64,000 bases of DNA from NCBI GenBank assembly GCA_021234155.1, contig JAJEKV010000051.1, positions 9,012,105 to 9,076,104 of the forward strand. The letters run 5' to 3'. Positions 1 through 10,849 of the stretch are shown here, in pieces. The translations under genes were made by a program, and so were the position numbers. Within the stretch, counting starts at the first letter, position 1. Each line of letters opens with the position of its first letter. A model generated the notes under the pieces. That model was not told where the DNA came from. It saw only the letters and a list, made by a program, of their open reading frames with translations, and searched no databases. The DNA comes from Isoetes taiwanensis (Eukaryota; Streptophyta; Lycopodiopsida; Isoetales; Isoetaceae).

Positions 1-1250
1 TGCCCAGATCTTGGGCAAAACCTGCTTCTACTGTTTTAAGTGTTGCATCTACTCTCAAGCTCCTGGCTCTTTTCGTTGGCACATTGTTCTTTATCCACTC
101 TGAGAATCTAGGCTTATTAACTCTTGCTATAGTGTCGTCGTTTTTCAAGCCTCTCTTCATTACTCCTTACTCCTCCACTACTTAAGTCTGGATTTGCATT
201 GTTGTTATGCCCTTCTTCAGTTGCAGTTTTTGTAGCGTATGTAGTATGTGGAGACAGTTTATTAGCCCCTTTGCTTTGATGAAATATCCCCCCTCTTATG
301 ATGCTCTCTGCCCTACGATTCTCTTCCATTATAGCATCTACCATTCCTGAGGCTTTGTGCTTCGCCTCTGCTAGTTTTTTATTTGCTTCCATTTCTTTCT
401 TGTTTACTTCGGTTTCTACTTCTTCCATAGGTGAAGCTTCCATGGATGAATCTGACCTGCTAGATTGTATGGGTTTTTTCTGTCCACATGCACTATCTCC
501 TGTCCCTGCCCCTAACATTGCAGCTTTCAATTTTCGGATAACTCCGATAGCGCTAACACTTGCCTTGGCAGCCAGATCTTCCCCTGCAATTGCTTTACCT
601 ACTCCATTGTCTTTTGCTCCCTTTGGGGAATGGTCTATACTATGTGAAGCAGAAGCAGCAGCAAAAGGGCCTAGATTTATATCAGACAATTTAGGGAGGT
701 GATCTACCTTGTGCAGGGCAAAAGCCCCAATTACTGGATCAGGATTGATGGAAGCCCCATCTTCTAGGGGCGATTTACCGGCCCCTAAATCCGGCCATTT
801 GGTTATTGTCCAGCCTGAATCGACGCTAGTAGGGCGAATCGGAGGCCATGGGCCCCTGCTAGTACACTGGTCGAACTGTGGTCGGTTCCCCGACAACCGG
901 CCGCTTCGGCCGCAGTTTCAACCCGCACTATATTCTTCTCGCGACTATATTCTTGGCAATCATATGTCTCCCAAAGAACTATTGCATCAACTTTATGCAG
1001 ATTTTCACCGAAGCTCGCCAAATTTTATTGTGTAGGGCCCCATTCTTCCCTTTGCTTCCTCCACTATTATTCCTTTCTATCTCAAGATTTTTCCTTGTCT
1101 AGAGCTCATCACTAACATCAATTCCGCCAATCTCTCCCGGAAGTTGGGGCTTTTGCCACATTTGCATTCATTACAGGTTGTAGCAGTGCTGGGCGATTTG
1201 TGGAGGTGATACCTGGGCCCCCCTCGATCAAGGTCTCAGATCTCCAGCAG
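1..1250 (-). pseudogene. Decayed LINE ORF1-like frame
   Basis: The reverse strand carries an open frame at 896-117 (259 codons) that continues after a frameshift to the window edge (about 116-1, with a conserved-looking WIKNNVPTKRARSLRVD segment). The later half is charged and probably helical (KKEMEANKKLAEAKHKASG), as in nucleic-acid-binding ORF1 proteins of plant LINEs. Upstream, at about 1200-1100, another frame shows a small cysteine cluster (CNECKCG). No domain is recognised with certainty. A LINE ORF1 is inferred from composition and from LINE remnants beside it; an unrelated decayed gene is possible. The element is cut by the window start. Confidence 0.35.
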
Positions 1251-1602
1251 CCTTTGCCGAAAGCAAAGAACAAATGGCCACCCATTCCCTCAAGGCCACG
1301 CCAAAATTGCCACGCCGCCGGCCCATCCTATGGATGATCCTTCAATTTCTCTTCCTATGTAGTGTTAGATAAAGATAGAAGATGGAAAAAATGGCAACGT
1401 GGAAAAAGGTGGCTTCATGTACAATATACTATTCCTATAGATTACCAATATAGTAGAGAAGTCTAGAAGGTTTTTAAAACATTGGGATACAACTATTTGT
1501 AGCCAAGCTGTTAAATTGAAAGAATTATGAAAAACTACTCGTAACATTGTCAACAATTCCATTGCTCTATTATTAACAAAACTCCATTAAGTATAAGCGT
1601 CC
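1251..1602. other. No gene seen
   Basis: AT-rich sequence between two decayed LINE pieces. Only short frames on both strands; no motif, RNA gene or terminal repeat was recognised. Confidence 0.5.
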
Positions 1603-2310
1603 GTGGAAGACTCCATTTTTTATAGGTCAAAACCGTCCCATCTGCAGGAGAGTCCATTTTTGAAAGGACAAACCAAGCCTATGGGGTCCAAGAAAAAGTC
1701 GGAGCAGCCAATCGAAGCAGAGGTTGTCACCTTGACGAAAGCTACGTGGGAACTGTTGATGCAATCAATAATGGAAGTAGAATAAAAAAATTACACAGGT
1801 AAAATATTTATTAGGTAAGGTTGCTCAATTGTAGAGCACTATGGATACACTCACTGCCAGAATAGAAAAGCCGGAGAAGGTTGAGAAAATAGTAGAGAAG
1901 TAGACAAACTTGAAAGAGGAAGTTCAAAAACAAGTCTCAAATTGTTAAAACATAATTTTTTTTTTTGGCAAAATATAACACGTTATCACCTCTGTTGATA
2001 ACCCCTTTATATGTAATTTTTGCATTAGCCATTAGCAAACTGCTAAAAGCTAACTATGGTTCTTTCCCTTGTAGAACCATGGGAGCATTGGACTCCTAGA
2101 CTGTCAATATTAGGAAACCCAATAGAGATCGACCTTATGGTGGTGTGGCATGCTTCGTACACAAGTATTTGACTAAATACATCAGGCTTGAGTTCAAAGA
2201 CATAGAAGATCAAAGCTTTTTGGCAATTCGAAATAACTCATCTCTTCTTGCTACAAATAAGGACTTAATTGTCGTCGGTTGTTATATCTCACCAGCAACA
2301 TAACAACAAA
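1603..2310 (+). mobile_element. LINE fragment: ORF1 end and endonuclease piece
   Basis: A forward frame from about 1681 encodes a lysine-rich start (MGSKKKSEQPIEAEVV) followed by a helix; the coiled-coil pattern resumes in another frame at about 1840-1915 (MDTLTARIEKPEKVEKIV). At 2130-2310 the translation RPYGGVACFVHKYL...LIVVGCYISPA matches the middle of the apurinic-type endonuclease domain of LINEs (GGVA block). Poly-T and stop codons separate the pieces, so it is dead. It ends near the tail of the reverse LINE-A and lacks an RT. Family assignment to LINEs is firm for the endonuclease part and inferred for ORF1. Confidence 0.55.
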
Positions 2311-2423
2311 ATACAAAAATCCTAATTAAAATTGGTACTTTAGTGACTAGCTAGAAGAATATGGTAGAGTTAACAATATTGCAAACTAATAATCACTCTC
2401 GCAGAAAACGTAATCATCTTGAA

Positions 2424-2450
2424 ATTAATAATAATAATAATAATATATTT
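2424..2450 (-). repeat. (ATT)n tail of LINE-A
   Basis: An (AAT)6-like tract on the + strand lies just beyond the last coding codons of the reverse LINE-A. Read on the reverse strand it is an (ATT)n 3' tail, as seen in LINEs that end in a microsatellite rather than poly(A). Confidence 0.5.
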
Positions 2451-2495
2451 AAATCATGCCCCTTTTGGACCTTGAAGATCATGGAGCAAAACATT

Positions 2496-3630
2496 TTACA
2501 ACATTTGTCTTGCTTTTAACAAAAAAAGTCTATGAGTTTCTATCTTTTTCATGTATGCGCCTAAAATATTTGGTGGCATTTCTAGCAATGAATGAAAACT
2601 GCTGAAACTAATGTTAAAAACATCTCTTAAGTGCTGGTATGCTAAGCAATGAAGGAAGACATGTGGTTCGTCTTCCACTGCACCGGAGTCATAGAACAAG
2701 CATTTTCGGTCCTCCCTTATTATCTTTGCCCAGCGCCCTGTTTCGACTCCCAAACAGTGAGAACTAGTTCTATATCTAGCAATAATCTGTTTTATAGATC
2801 TTGGTACCTTCGATCCCAAATATGCTTGGGTTGTGTACACAACCATTGTATTGACATTTTCCCTATAATACTCCGCCCGAGATCCCGATTTGGCCCATAT
2901 TTTGTTTACTGCTAGCATCTACACTAAATCTCTCGTTCCCACATCCGTATCTGGCCAATTATTTGCCGTGACATTTCTCTGCTCATTTCATGACATCATT
3001 ATACCAGCCCAATTCAAATGATTGATTCATTGCCTTCTTGGATAGGCGACTATCAGCTTGTTTATACAGCCTATTCACAAAGTTTATTGTAAGATTCAAA
3101 GCTTCAACTTCCAGTGGGATCAGCCCTGTCTTTGCCAGCATTATAGCATATGGAGTTTGCCGTTTGATGCCCAATTCCTCCATCAGAAAAGTCTTTAGAA
3201 CCACTTCTATTTGGTCCCAATTTTCTCTTGAGATAGCTGGTCCCCAGATTGGTGCTCCATACAATATTACTGGTCCTGTACTAAAAGTTTTAAATAACAT
3301 TTTTTTTCAAACCCCAAACCGCGGAGGTATAATCAGGGGCATTTCCTCAAAGATGCCATATAGAGCCACTTTTCCTCCCAAGCAACTCTTTTCTTTTTAT
3401 GCACTCCTTCCATCTATAATTAGAGCATAACTCTAGACCCAAGTATTTGCAATAGTCTACTACTTCTAACTTTTTTCCATTGTAGAACAAATCGGGTCTA
3501 CTTACAAACCCCACATATCATTGCCTTGATTTCCCATATTGACCTGCATTTTCTTCTCCTTACAGAAATGTACCAGCACATCAAGATGGCGTTGTAATAC
3601 TTTAGGTCTGTCCGCTAGAAGAACCACATT
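2496..3630 (-). pseudogene. LINE-A RT end and C-terminal domain
   Basis: Reverse-strand translation gives VVLLADRPKVLQRHLDVLVHF (RT strand after the catalytic DD), then YCKYLGLEL, then LYGAPIWGPAISRENWDQIE, the usual post-RT segment in which a new spokesman copy of LYGAEVW is seen in many LINEs. The last frame (2918-2496) holds CLFYDSGAVEDEPHVFLHC, a degraded zf-RVT-type cysteine/histidine motif (C-x2-Y in place of C-x2-C). Several frameshifts separate these blocks. The 5' neighbour in the original element now lies at 6493, beyond the insertion. Confidence 0.65.
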
Positions 3631-3734
3631 GCAGGATGCAGTATTATGAAAGAGGGCCATACTTAAGAGAAAATCCAGAGGCATTTGGATCGGGAGGACC
3701 AAATGCATTCATTGCTGCTTATCAGTTCTGCTAG
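3630..3734 (+). pseudogene. C-terminal coding piece in the retroposed insert
   Basis: A 34-codon open stretch ends in TAG and reads MQYYERGPYLRENPEAF followed by GSGGPNAFIAAYQFC. The composition (Y, P, G, few rare codons) looks like a real protein C-terminus rather than chance, and the stop is followed by about 420 bp of 3'UTR-like sequence and an A-run at 4153. That is the layout of a 5'-truncated processed pseudogene. I do not recognise the parent protein. Confidence 0.35.
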
Positions 3735-6490
3735 TTGGTTGAGTAAATGATGATGATGCCCAAGCGGGTGACTAAAAGTAGAGGTAGAAGTAGTAGACCA
3801 CCCTTTGGGGAGGCCTCTAGAAGGCATTGGCATTTGGAGAAGATGGCGAGACAACATATCTCCTAGTACAGCAGGAAAAGAGTAAGCTGCCTCCTTCTAG
3901 TATCCTTATGCAGATGTGTAGATTGGGGCCAAGTTAACGCGCGGGAAGACACCCCTTCATCTCTACTTTTGTCTACCAGTATCTTTGGGTGGTTTTTCAG
4001 GTGGCAGCATGCATCATGGGATATTTTCTTTTGATGAAAATCTGGAATGGTGTTGTTTTCTACCTCCACACTTGAGTTTTTTAAGCACCCGTGTTAACAC
4101 GTTTAGGATATTTTGGAGCCTTAAATAAATGTATTTACTACATACTATTAATAAAAAAAAAAAATATCTTACCTTCAAAAAAAAAAAAAAAAAAAAAACC
4201 CCAAATCTGCTTCAGATTTCCATCCTTGATATTCCCGACCGAAATACCAAGTTCCGCTTTTGGCAGCCCTAGAAAATTGACAGGAACAATTTTCTAGGCC
4301 AGGATAAGGACAAAATACTAGACAATTATAAATGTACCATATTTTTCCAATAGAAAATCCTATATTCCAAGTACAACATCAATACAATAGTTTCTTTGTG
4401 AATACTATAAGTATTTCCAAATTGTAAAAGAGTTACTCATCCCAATCAAGCTTACAATCTTAAAACAATAATTTTGAGTTCAAAATATGTCTCTTGATTT
4501 CCCAATGGAAATATCTTACTTGAAGTCTTGTTTTTTGAACCATCAGCTTAGAACGATAGATACATCAAAGCATGGAGCAAGAAACCTGGTTACCTCGCAG
4601 AGAAACCAAAGGACGCTTAGCCTTAATCGGTAAGAGCCTAAGCTACTAACAGGTAAGCAGTAGGTTTCTTGGGTATTCCCCTTCACCATGACTTTAATGG
4701 TACTAGTGTCAGTATGTAAACATTGAGCAAAACTCAGATTTCCAGGACTTATGTACAAAGATAATAACATACCTGGCCATAATTACCCAAATAGATTCTC
4801 GCCTAGCATATAGTCATAACTATCCTCGTGATATAGTCGACGGTACTCCCTTTACCTTGGAGTCATATCTGAAGCCCAACTAATCATTAAAATTTACCGC
4901 ATTACATACATCATTAGTGCAGCAAGTGAAGTGCAATTGTAACTTCTTATGCAATTGTATCAAAGATAAACAATCACGCACTGTTATTTTAAATTTTCAA
5001 CAAAGAAATGCATTATCTATCCAACAATAGATTATATCCCCGCCCATAGGATCCAAAGAAATTCCAGCAGATCTATCCATAGATCCGAAAATACCAGCAG
5101 ACTAGACATAACATATTTAAAGCAGCAAACAGCACCAAATGGTGTATTTTCCTAATCTACCATTTTCTTCTATCTAAAGCATCTTATATCATGTATATTG
5201 TAGTGGATTTACTCCATTACTGCCTTAATATTAGTTATGATGGTTCATTTTAGCACCATTATTTGTAGTCTCCATCCTCAAAGGCTCATGCCCCTTTCAT
5301 ATTCATGTAAGCACCAAATCTAGCATTTTATCTATAATTTCTTCAAACATGAAACCATACAAGTCCCTTTATTCTATCTTTCCATCTATTGCATTTAAGC
5401 AATCTACATAATCTCTATGATTCTACTTAGCACCGCCCAAAGAATATTTTTTCATATCTTAGCATTCTACGTGACAAAATTTCGCATGAATGCAAATAGG
5501 TTAGCATTAACCTCGAATGATATTCGCCCAGAGGGCAATCCCTTGAGTTGTTTTGCTGCTGCTATATTTGCAGAATCGTCCTTTGTGTGACCACCATTGT
5601 CAGCAAGGATATCTTCATTTTCCTTGAACTTGGCTAGAAGCTCTTATTTCTCCGCTATAGCTATGCTACCTTCTACATTCTCATCATTCCCAACCGCTAC
5701 CTTTGAAATTTCTAGCTCTTCAACCGATTTAATAAAGTTTCATAGCCTTCCTGAATGCCCAACTCTTAGCATCTATCCTCAGAGGGGCCGGAATCAAGAT
5801 TGCTGATGCCCCATCGCCACATTTTATTCTCGCCTCCCCGTCCTTAGTAAGGATTTACCACAATCGGTCGTGGTACCTAGGTATCCGTAAATATTATCCA
5901 AAGTTTCAAATACCATTATCTTTTTCTTTTTTCAGCCTACTTCTCTTGCCGTAGAAGCTGCATTTCTCCATCTTCTACAATCGTATGTATCAGCCGAACC
6001 CTAAGTTACGATATCCGTAACCCTAAAGTGAAACAACTGGTAGCCACAAGTGTTTATTTTTGTTTTCATGTGCCTTGGTTATTCAAGTTCATGCAAACGT
6101 GCATATAATAACCACATGCAAATAATAACCCCATGCAAAAAACTTTTTGTTCAAGCATGTGACAGTGCCTTGCATGCACCCAAAGGTTGCATGCATTTGC
6201 AATACAATGTTTCAACGTAAAAATAAGGCTATGTTTTAAAAAAACTATTATTTGCACGACAAACTTTGTACTCATGCCCAAGCCCAAACCTTTGGGCAAG
6301 GAGACCTTGTACATGCCAACATGCAATATTTGCCCTTACAATGTATACAAGTAAACACTAGGCATAAGATCTTGAATACCAACAGGCCTTCCAAGTATTA
6401 TCTAGGTTATCCATCCATGGTTCGTTTGAGAAACAATACTCCTCAAATGCGCATATATCAGTATATTTATAATAAAAAAAAAAAAAAAAA
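3631..6490 (+). mobile_element. Poly(A)-ended insertion inside LINE-A RT
   Basis: The reverse LINE-A RT reads L-F-F-G-P-stop-D-D-V up to 6491 and resumes with V-L-L-A-D at about 3629, so about 2.86 kb is inserted exactly after the catalytic DDV. The insert ends on the + strand with A17 (6474-6490), as for an RNA-templated insertion in the + direction. Two more A-runs (A12 at 4153-4164 and A22 at 4177-4198) suggest two retroposed units, 3631-4198 and 4199-6490, or one with internal A-tracts. A short ACAT-like target duplication is possible but not clean. No RT is encoded, so it was probably mobilised by another LINE. Confidence 0.5.
5520..5830 (-). pseudogene. Decayed coding remnant, unrecognised
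   Basis: Reverse-strand frames give GDGASAILIPAPLRIDAKSW then AFRKAMK (about 5815-5722). After a frameshift there is a long charged stretch, with FIKSVEELEISKVAVGNDEN, one stop, and ELLAKFKENEDILADNGG continuing to LKGLPSGRISFE (about 5735-5515). The residue pattern is protein-like over about 100 codons with one frameshift and one stop. The parent family is not recognised. It lies inside the poly(A)-ended insertion but on the opposite strand. Confidence 0.35.
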
Positions 6491-6497
6491 CATCATC

Positions 6498-7640
6498 TCA
6501 AGGCCCAAAGAAAAGTCGGACCACGCACTTCCCTAATCGGGTGCCATCTACGCCTCTGCTATGAAGCCATTCTTCGAGTTCATCAACATACAGACCAAAT
6601 AGGGTAGGTGACAAAGGGCAGCCTTGTCGTACACCTATGGTGATAAATACCAGGCCTGATGCTCCAGTTCCCAACTTGATAATCACTTCCCCATACAAGC
6701 AAGCCACTGAGCTCCACAAGGAGTCCGATACACCTAGCCTTTCCATTCGATTATCGAGGCCATCCCTGGGCACAGTGTCGAAAGCTTTAGAGAAGTCAAT
6801 AAAAGCCATACATAAAGACTTCCTGGGTGCTTTAGCTTTCTCTTACAGAACTCGGAGAGTTAGTGCATGATCCAGAGTACTGTGATTCCTCCGGAAACCT
6901 ACTTGAGATAGAGTTCTTTTACTGTTTTCATCAGCCAATGAGTCAATTTGTATTCTAGCAAACTGCCTAACAATTTAGAAAACATGTTGCCCACCAAAAT
7001 TGTATGGTAATTCTTGGCTTCTAGCTTGCTGTCAGATTTGTGGATCGGAATGATCCTGTTCTCTCGCCAGGCTTGTGGCAGACCATTAATAACAGCTTCA
7101 TTTAGTTGGTGCGTGATCACTGTGATCAGATCATCTCCTCCCCATTTGAACAGTTCAATACACATACCTTGCAGATCCGAGGCCTTGCCATTTTTCATGT
7201 GCGAAAGAGCTTCCTTAACATCAGCTTCATTGAACATGAGTTCATTAGTGCGGAGTTTCCTCATTGATCCTGCACCTTCTTGATGGTAGAGCGTTTGCAC
7301 CATCTCCAACATGCCGCTGATTTTCACCATATCCTGCACGTTTATGGAGAGCAATTTGGACCAGAATGTTTTTGGATATTTCGTAAACCAATGCCCTAAT
7401 GACTCCTGTCGTTGCTTAAAAAAGGTGCGCTTCTTACATTTGATCAAATCTTTTATACCACTTTGGTTTAATTCTGATATCTTTTTGCAGCGCTGCCCGG
7501 GCTCTACAACAATCATGATCCCACTAGCTATTGCAATGATGCCCTGGTTTTTCTCTGCTTTGTATATCCAAAAATTTTACCTGTAGCATGGATCATAACT
7601 TCTGTTAACATGGCAGCATCCTTGCTTAGGAGCCCCGACC
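6498..7640 (-). pseudogene. LINE-A reverse transcriptase, N-terminal half
   Basis: Frame 7516-6899 carries the RT entry region: NELMFNEADVKEALSHMKNG, AWRENRIIPIHKSDSK and NYHTILVGNMFSKLL. Frame 6809-6498 carries AFIDFSKAFDTVP (first catalytic aspartate block) and GVRQGCPLSPTLFGLYVDELEEWL. The two are joined by a frameshift near 6890. The final codons L-F-F-G-P-stop-D-D-V are the altered form of the FADDVVLL catalytic block, whose second half is at 3629. Catalytic residues are largely kept, but the frame is broken in at least three places. Confidence 0.7.
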
Positions 7641-7648
7641 ATTTGATC

Positions 7649-8460
7649 CAGGGTAAATTTTAAGGGTCCTAAATGTTTTTCTATTCAAATTAAAGTTGGC
7701 TAAACCTATTGAAAATAAAAGTTCATAGATTTTTATTAGGCAAAATTTGATAAAATAGAACCCTTTAGTTATCTTCCCACTTGGCTAAAATGTAAAATTT
7801 ATATGATATGAAATTATTATATTGGCAAAATTTTCTTGGTTAGTGGCTAAAGTGCAACTATTTAACTTCAAATTTTGAGCACTCATTACCACATGAATGA
7901 CAAATGATTCAATATGCTTTCATTCCAGAACAATAACAAAGATTCAAAGTACAATTCATAAGGAGCAAACAATACCATTTGAGGGAACACACATATTTTA
8001 TGTCGGGTCAAATGCATCCAAATGGTTAACTTGGTGCATATAGCCCTTTAAGATCAACAATTGCAAGAATAAACACTATTACTTGAGCTTAAAATGCTCA
8101 CTACATAACATTCTTCATAATCTTTAACCTAAACAACTTAAAGATTCATGTTCATTAGCCACCAAAGCATGATTGATATAGCTAATGGCGATTCCTAAAT
8201 TAAAGAGGTCCTTGAATAGATTCAACATGGCTATTTGAATTGATCAGGGTGCACCCAATCAGCTTCAAAGAAGGCGATTTAGCATGCCATGATGCAGCCA
8301 ATCTTGGCTAAACTCTAGGCGTCCAAAATTTTTTCCTTCTTGGAATGGCTAAATTATTTTTTTCCATAGAAAATGATCTTTGTTAACTTTAGCCACAAAA
8401 TTTGATTAAAGGTCTAAAAAATAGCCATTTGGCGAATTTTAGCCACTCTTTAATACCCTG
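7649..8460. mobile_element. hAT-type non-autonomous transposon, 812 bp
   Basis: The element begins CAGGGTAAA and ends TAATACCCTG, giving a terminal inverted repeat CAGGGTA. It is flanked by a perfect 8-bp direct repeat ATTTGATC (7641-7648 and 8461-8468). CAGGG-type ends with 8-bp duplications are the signature of the hAT superfamily. The inside is AT-rich, has words of the form TTAGCCAC near both ends, and codes for no transposase, so it depended on an autonomous partner. It interrupts the 5' part of LINE-A, so it is younger than that insertion. Confidence 0.75.
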
Positions 8461-8600
8461 ATTTGATCTGAGCGAGCCCATCTGACAATTAATGGGCTCA
8501 TATATTTCTATAAATCTTTGGATATGGTTGTATATAATGGAGTGCATCCTTGCGATATTGCTGGATTTACTTATTGGGGAGAAAGCAGAGAAGAAAGTAT

Positions 8601-10150
8601 GTATTCCACCATTGATTAATTAATTGGCACACAAGAATCATTTGCACAGGTACATGGTTCCAAATAGATGAAATTAGACTAGAATCTGACCATGCATGTC
8701 TCGGATTCCAATTTGAATTGCGACCAACCATTGCTACAGCAAAAATAGTATCACATTACGTCAGTGGCAACGATGAACTTTTGCAACATGAAATAGCCCT
8801 GGGCTGCGATCAATTTTGTCTTTTTACAATATTGAATGTAAGGCTGCTGCTCCCAACAAGCTGCTAGTAAGATGTGCGAAAAGTATATGGCAAAGCATCC
8901 AAGAAAAAGTTCAATCAAACCCGTAATTCATGAATCAGGAATGCATGCTAGTTAGCTACCACCCCAAAAGGACTGAGATATTATCAAAAGTTGGTTAAGC
9001 TGAAAAAGCAAAGATGGAAGCATCAACATTAAGATATGTGGCTTCTTGAGATGCAAGCAGCATCCAGGAAGTTCTGGAAGAAACTGACACCTACAAAAGG
9101 GGAACTAATTGTGTCACACAGGAAGATGTACAGGAAGGTATTAGCTTCTTGGCTCGAGGTAAAGCAAGAGATATTGAAGGGCTAGTTGTAGAACACCTTA
9201 AAGCAGGAGGGCCTCTTTTGACGGACACTACGAAAACCCACTCTAGGGTGTAGAAATTTCAATTGTGCTTCATGGTTAGAGCCAAATGGGGGAGGGGGGA
9301 TCCATGTTGCTTGTAGGCCTAGTGAGTTTTCTTGCAAGTTAGATGAAGTTGCAAGTTGCATAGAAACCTCCAAAAACAAGAATAAGTATAATAAATAATT
9401 AAAATAAGATACTAGATTTTGGAGGAAAAAACTTCGAGTACACGCACATCATCAACTGGCCTTAGTTCTCATATAGCATATTTTTTTTCCATCCTATGTT
9501 ATATGAAACTAACATCATCATTACCTCATGCTACATGGTCTACCAAATATGAATCTCCAAATAAATCTGCAAAATTGTATTTTGTTATTCTCTTTCTTTA
9601 GTAAAGGCTTAAAGACCCAAAGATAACATTTTCAAAGTGTAATTTCTCTCCCTTTTTGCTATTGTTTTGGAATAGAGCTGACATTGGATAATTTTATCGC
9701 CCAATGTGAAACGTAGAATGAGAGGGCAGATCTGGAATATATGGAAAGCATAAGTGCATAATGGTTTCATGACTTTAGATGCACGAAACAATGCAAGAAC
9801 TGTGTCTACTTATGCAAAACGTATTTGTACCTATTGTGTGTCTACTCATGCAAGAAGTATAGGAAGTACTAAAACATGTCATATGGAAGCAAGGGCGAAA
9901 GAGCAATTATCTGATATCACTGGCTTCTTAAATTTATGGTTACAAAGGATACAAACTAGAGAACAAAAAATGTCCAGAAGAATCATATTTATCGTGCATG
10001 TACCAAAGTCCTTGATTTTCCTTCTGGATCAAAGTCGCTTAGCTCCAGATATTGAGTTAATGTTTGGGCTAACACTGCATGCCTTCTCGGTTGGCGCCTG
10101 TCATTATCATTCAAAGCATATGAAATGCACATTGCAATGCATCTAATCCC
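8601..10150. other. No gene seen
   Basis: AT-rich intergenic sequence. The longest frame (9754-10146, + strand, 130 codons) has no recognisable motif and an unremarkable composition; I treat it as chance. No terminal repeats or RNA genes were found. Confidence 0.45.
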
Positions 10151-10560
10151 AAGGGCATATCAGATCTTTTAATTCTTGCCTGGAGCTCCACAACCAGTGC
10201 TATTCTGAAGAAAGAGCCATACCTAGTGCCCAGATCTAACCCATCGCCTCTTAGGTCATGTGGTAGCTCTGCTCAAGAACAAAAGTTTAGACTATAGTAA
10301 CCATCGGATTGTGCAACATACCTAATACCGATAAGAAGAGACAAATTGTCTGAATCGGATGCCCAAAATCTCAGGCCCAAATCGCTGATGATGCATGTCT
10401 TTGTCTGGAATCAAAACGTAGAGGGGCATGTGCCAAAGAGCTCTTGATGCAGAGCCAAAATTAGAGCTTGCTTGCAAAGCAGGCACCTGCGCATGATGCA
10501 GAAGCCTTTCAATTGCGGAAGATGCCAAGACATGAAAGATGTTGAAGCAGGAGGAAGATC
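10150..10560 (-). pseudogene. Possible zf-RVT end of a LINE
   Basis: A reverse-strand frame near 10520-10430 reads FCIMRRCLLCKQALILA and then ELFGTCP, which resembles the C-x2-C...H-x-F-x2-CP pattern of the zinc domain after plant LINE RTs, with the histidine replaced. The stretch downstream on the same strand (about 10400-10150) stays partly open but shows no other domain. Short and weak; assignment is an inference. Confidence 0.25.
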
Positions 10561-10616
10561 TAAGAGATAAGCGCTATGTTATACCATCAAACCTTCTTTG
10601 CCATTTGCCAGATTTA

Positions 10617-10846
10617 GGTAGATAGATAGATAGATAGTATTTTAATGTCACGCCACTAGGCAGCATCCAACTGGACATGTGACCACACACCACACCACAT
10701 TGCTTGGTTGGGCCCTGCCCCCAACCACTTTACATTGCATCTGTGGGTTTTGACACCCAACAGTTCAGAGTGCGATTCTGGGCGATCTCGAACTCGAGAC
10801 CTATAGTTGCTAGATCTAGTGTGTTACCACTAGACTAAACGCCCAG
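10617..10846 (-). mobile_element. tRNA-derived SINE, copy 1
   Basis: Read on the reverse strand the element begins GGGCGTTTAGTCTAGTGGTA, a Pol III A box, followed about 35 bases later by a B box (GAGTTCGAGATC). A unique body of about 130 bases follows, then GGATGCTGCCTAGTGGC and a tail of TATC units (10617-10638). Total length about 230 bp, as for a plant SINE with a tRNA head and microsatellite tail. A short CCAGAT direct repeat near both ends may be the target duplication. The B box fits the GWTCRANNC consensus. A related copy lies at 29.3 kb. Confidence 0.7.
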
Positions 10847-10849
10847 ATG

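Larger units (their letters stand above)
2425..8600 (-). mobile_element. LINE-A, reverse, split by two insertions
   Basis: A non-LTR retrotransposon of the group with KAFDTVP and GVRQGCPLSPTLFGLY motifs (I/Jockey-like RT, not the common plant L1). Coding order on the reverse strand is: pre-RT linker (about 8600-7500), RT fingers/palm (7516-6498), then after a 2.86-kb interruption the rest of RT from VVLLADRPKVLQ (3630 down), the YLGLEL block (about 3450), and a C-terminal domain ending at 2496. A hAT-type element at 7649-8460 breaks the linker. Frameshifts and stops make it non-functional. The endonuclease was not found upstream, so it is probably 5' truncated. Confidence 0.7.

Noticed and set aside
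2080-3700. 5' inversion (twin priming) of one LINE: forward endonuclease next to reverse RT
   Set aside because: The reverse LINE's 3' tail lies between the two pieces; in twin priming the tail would be at the outer end.
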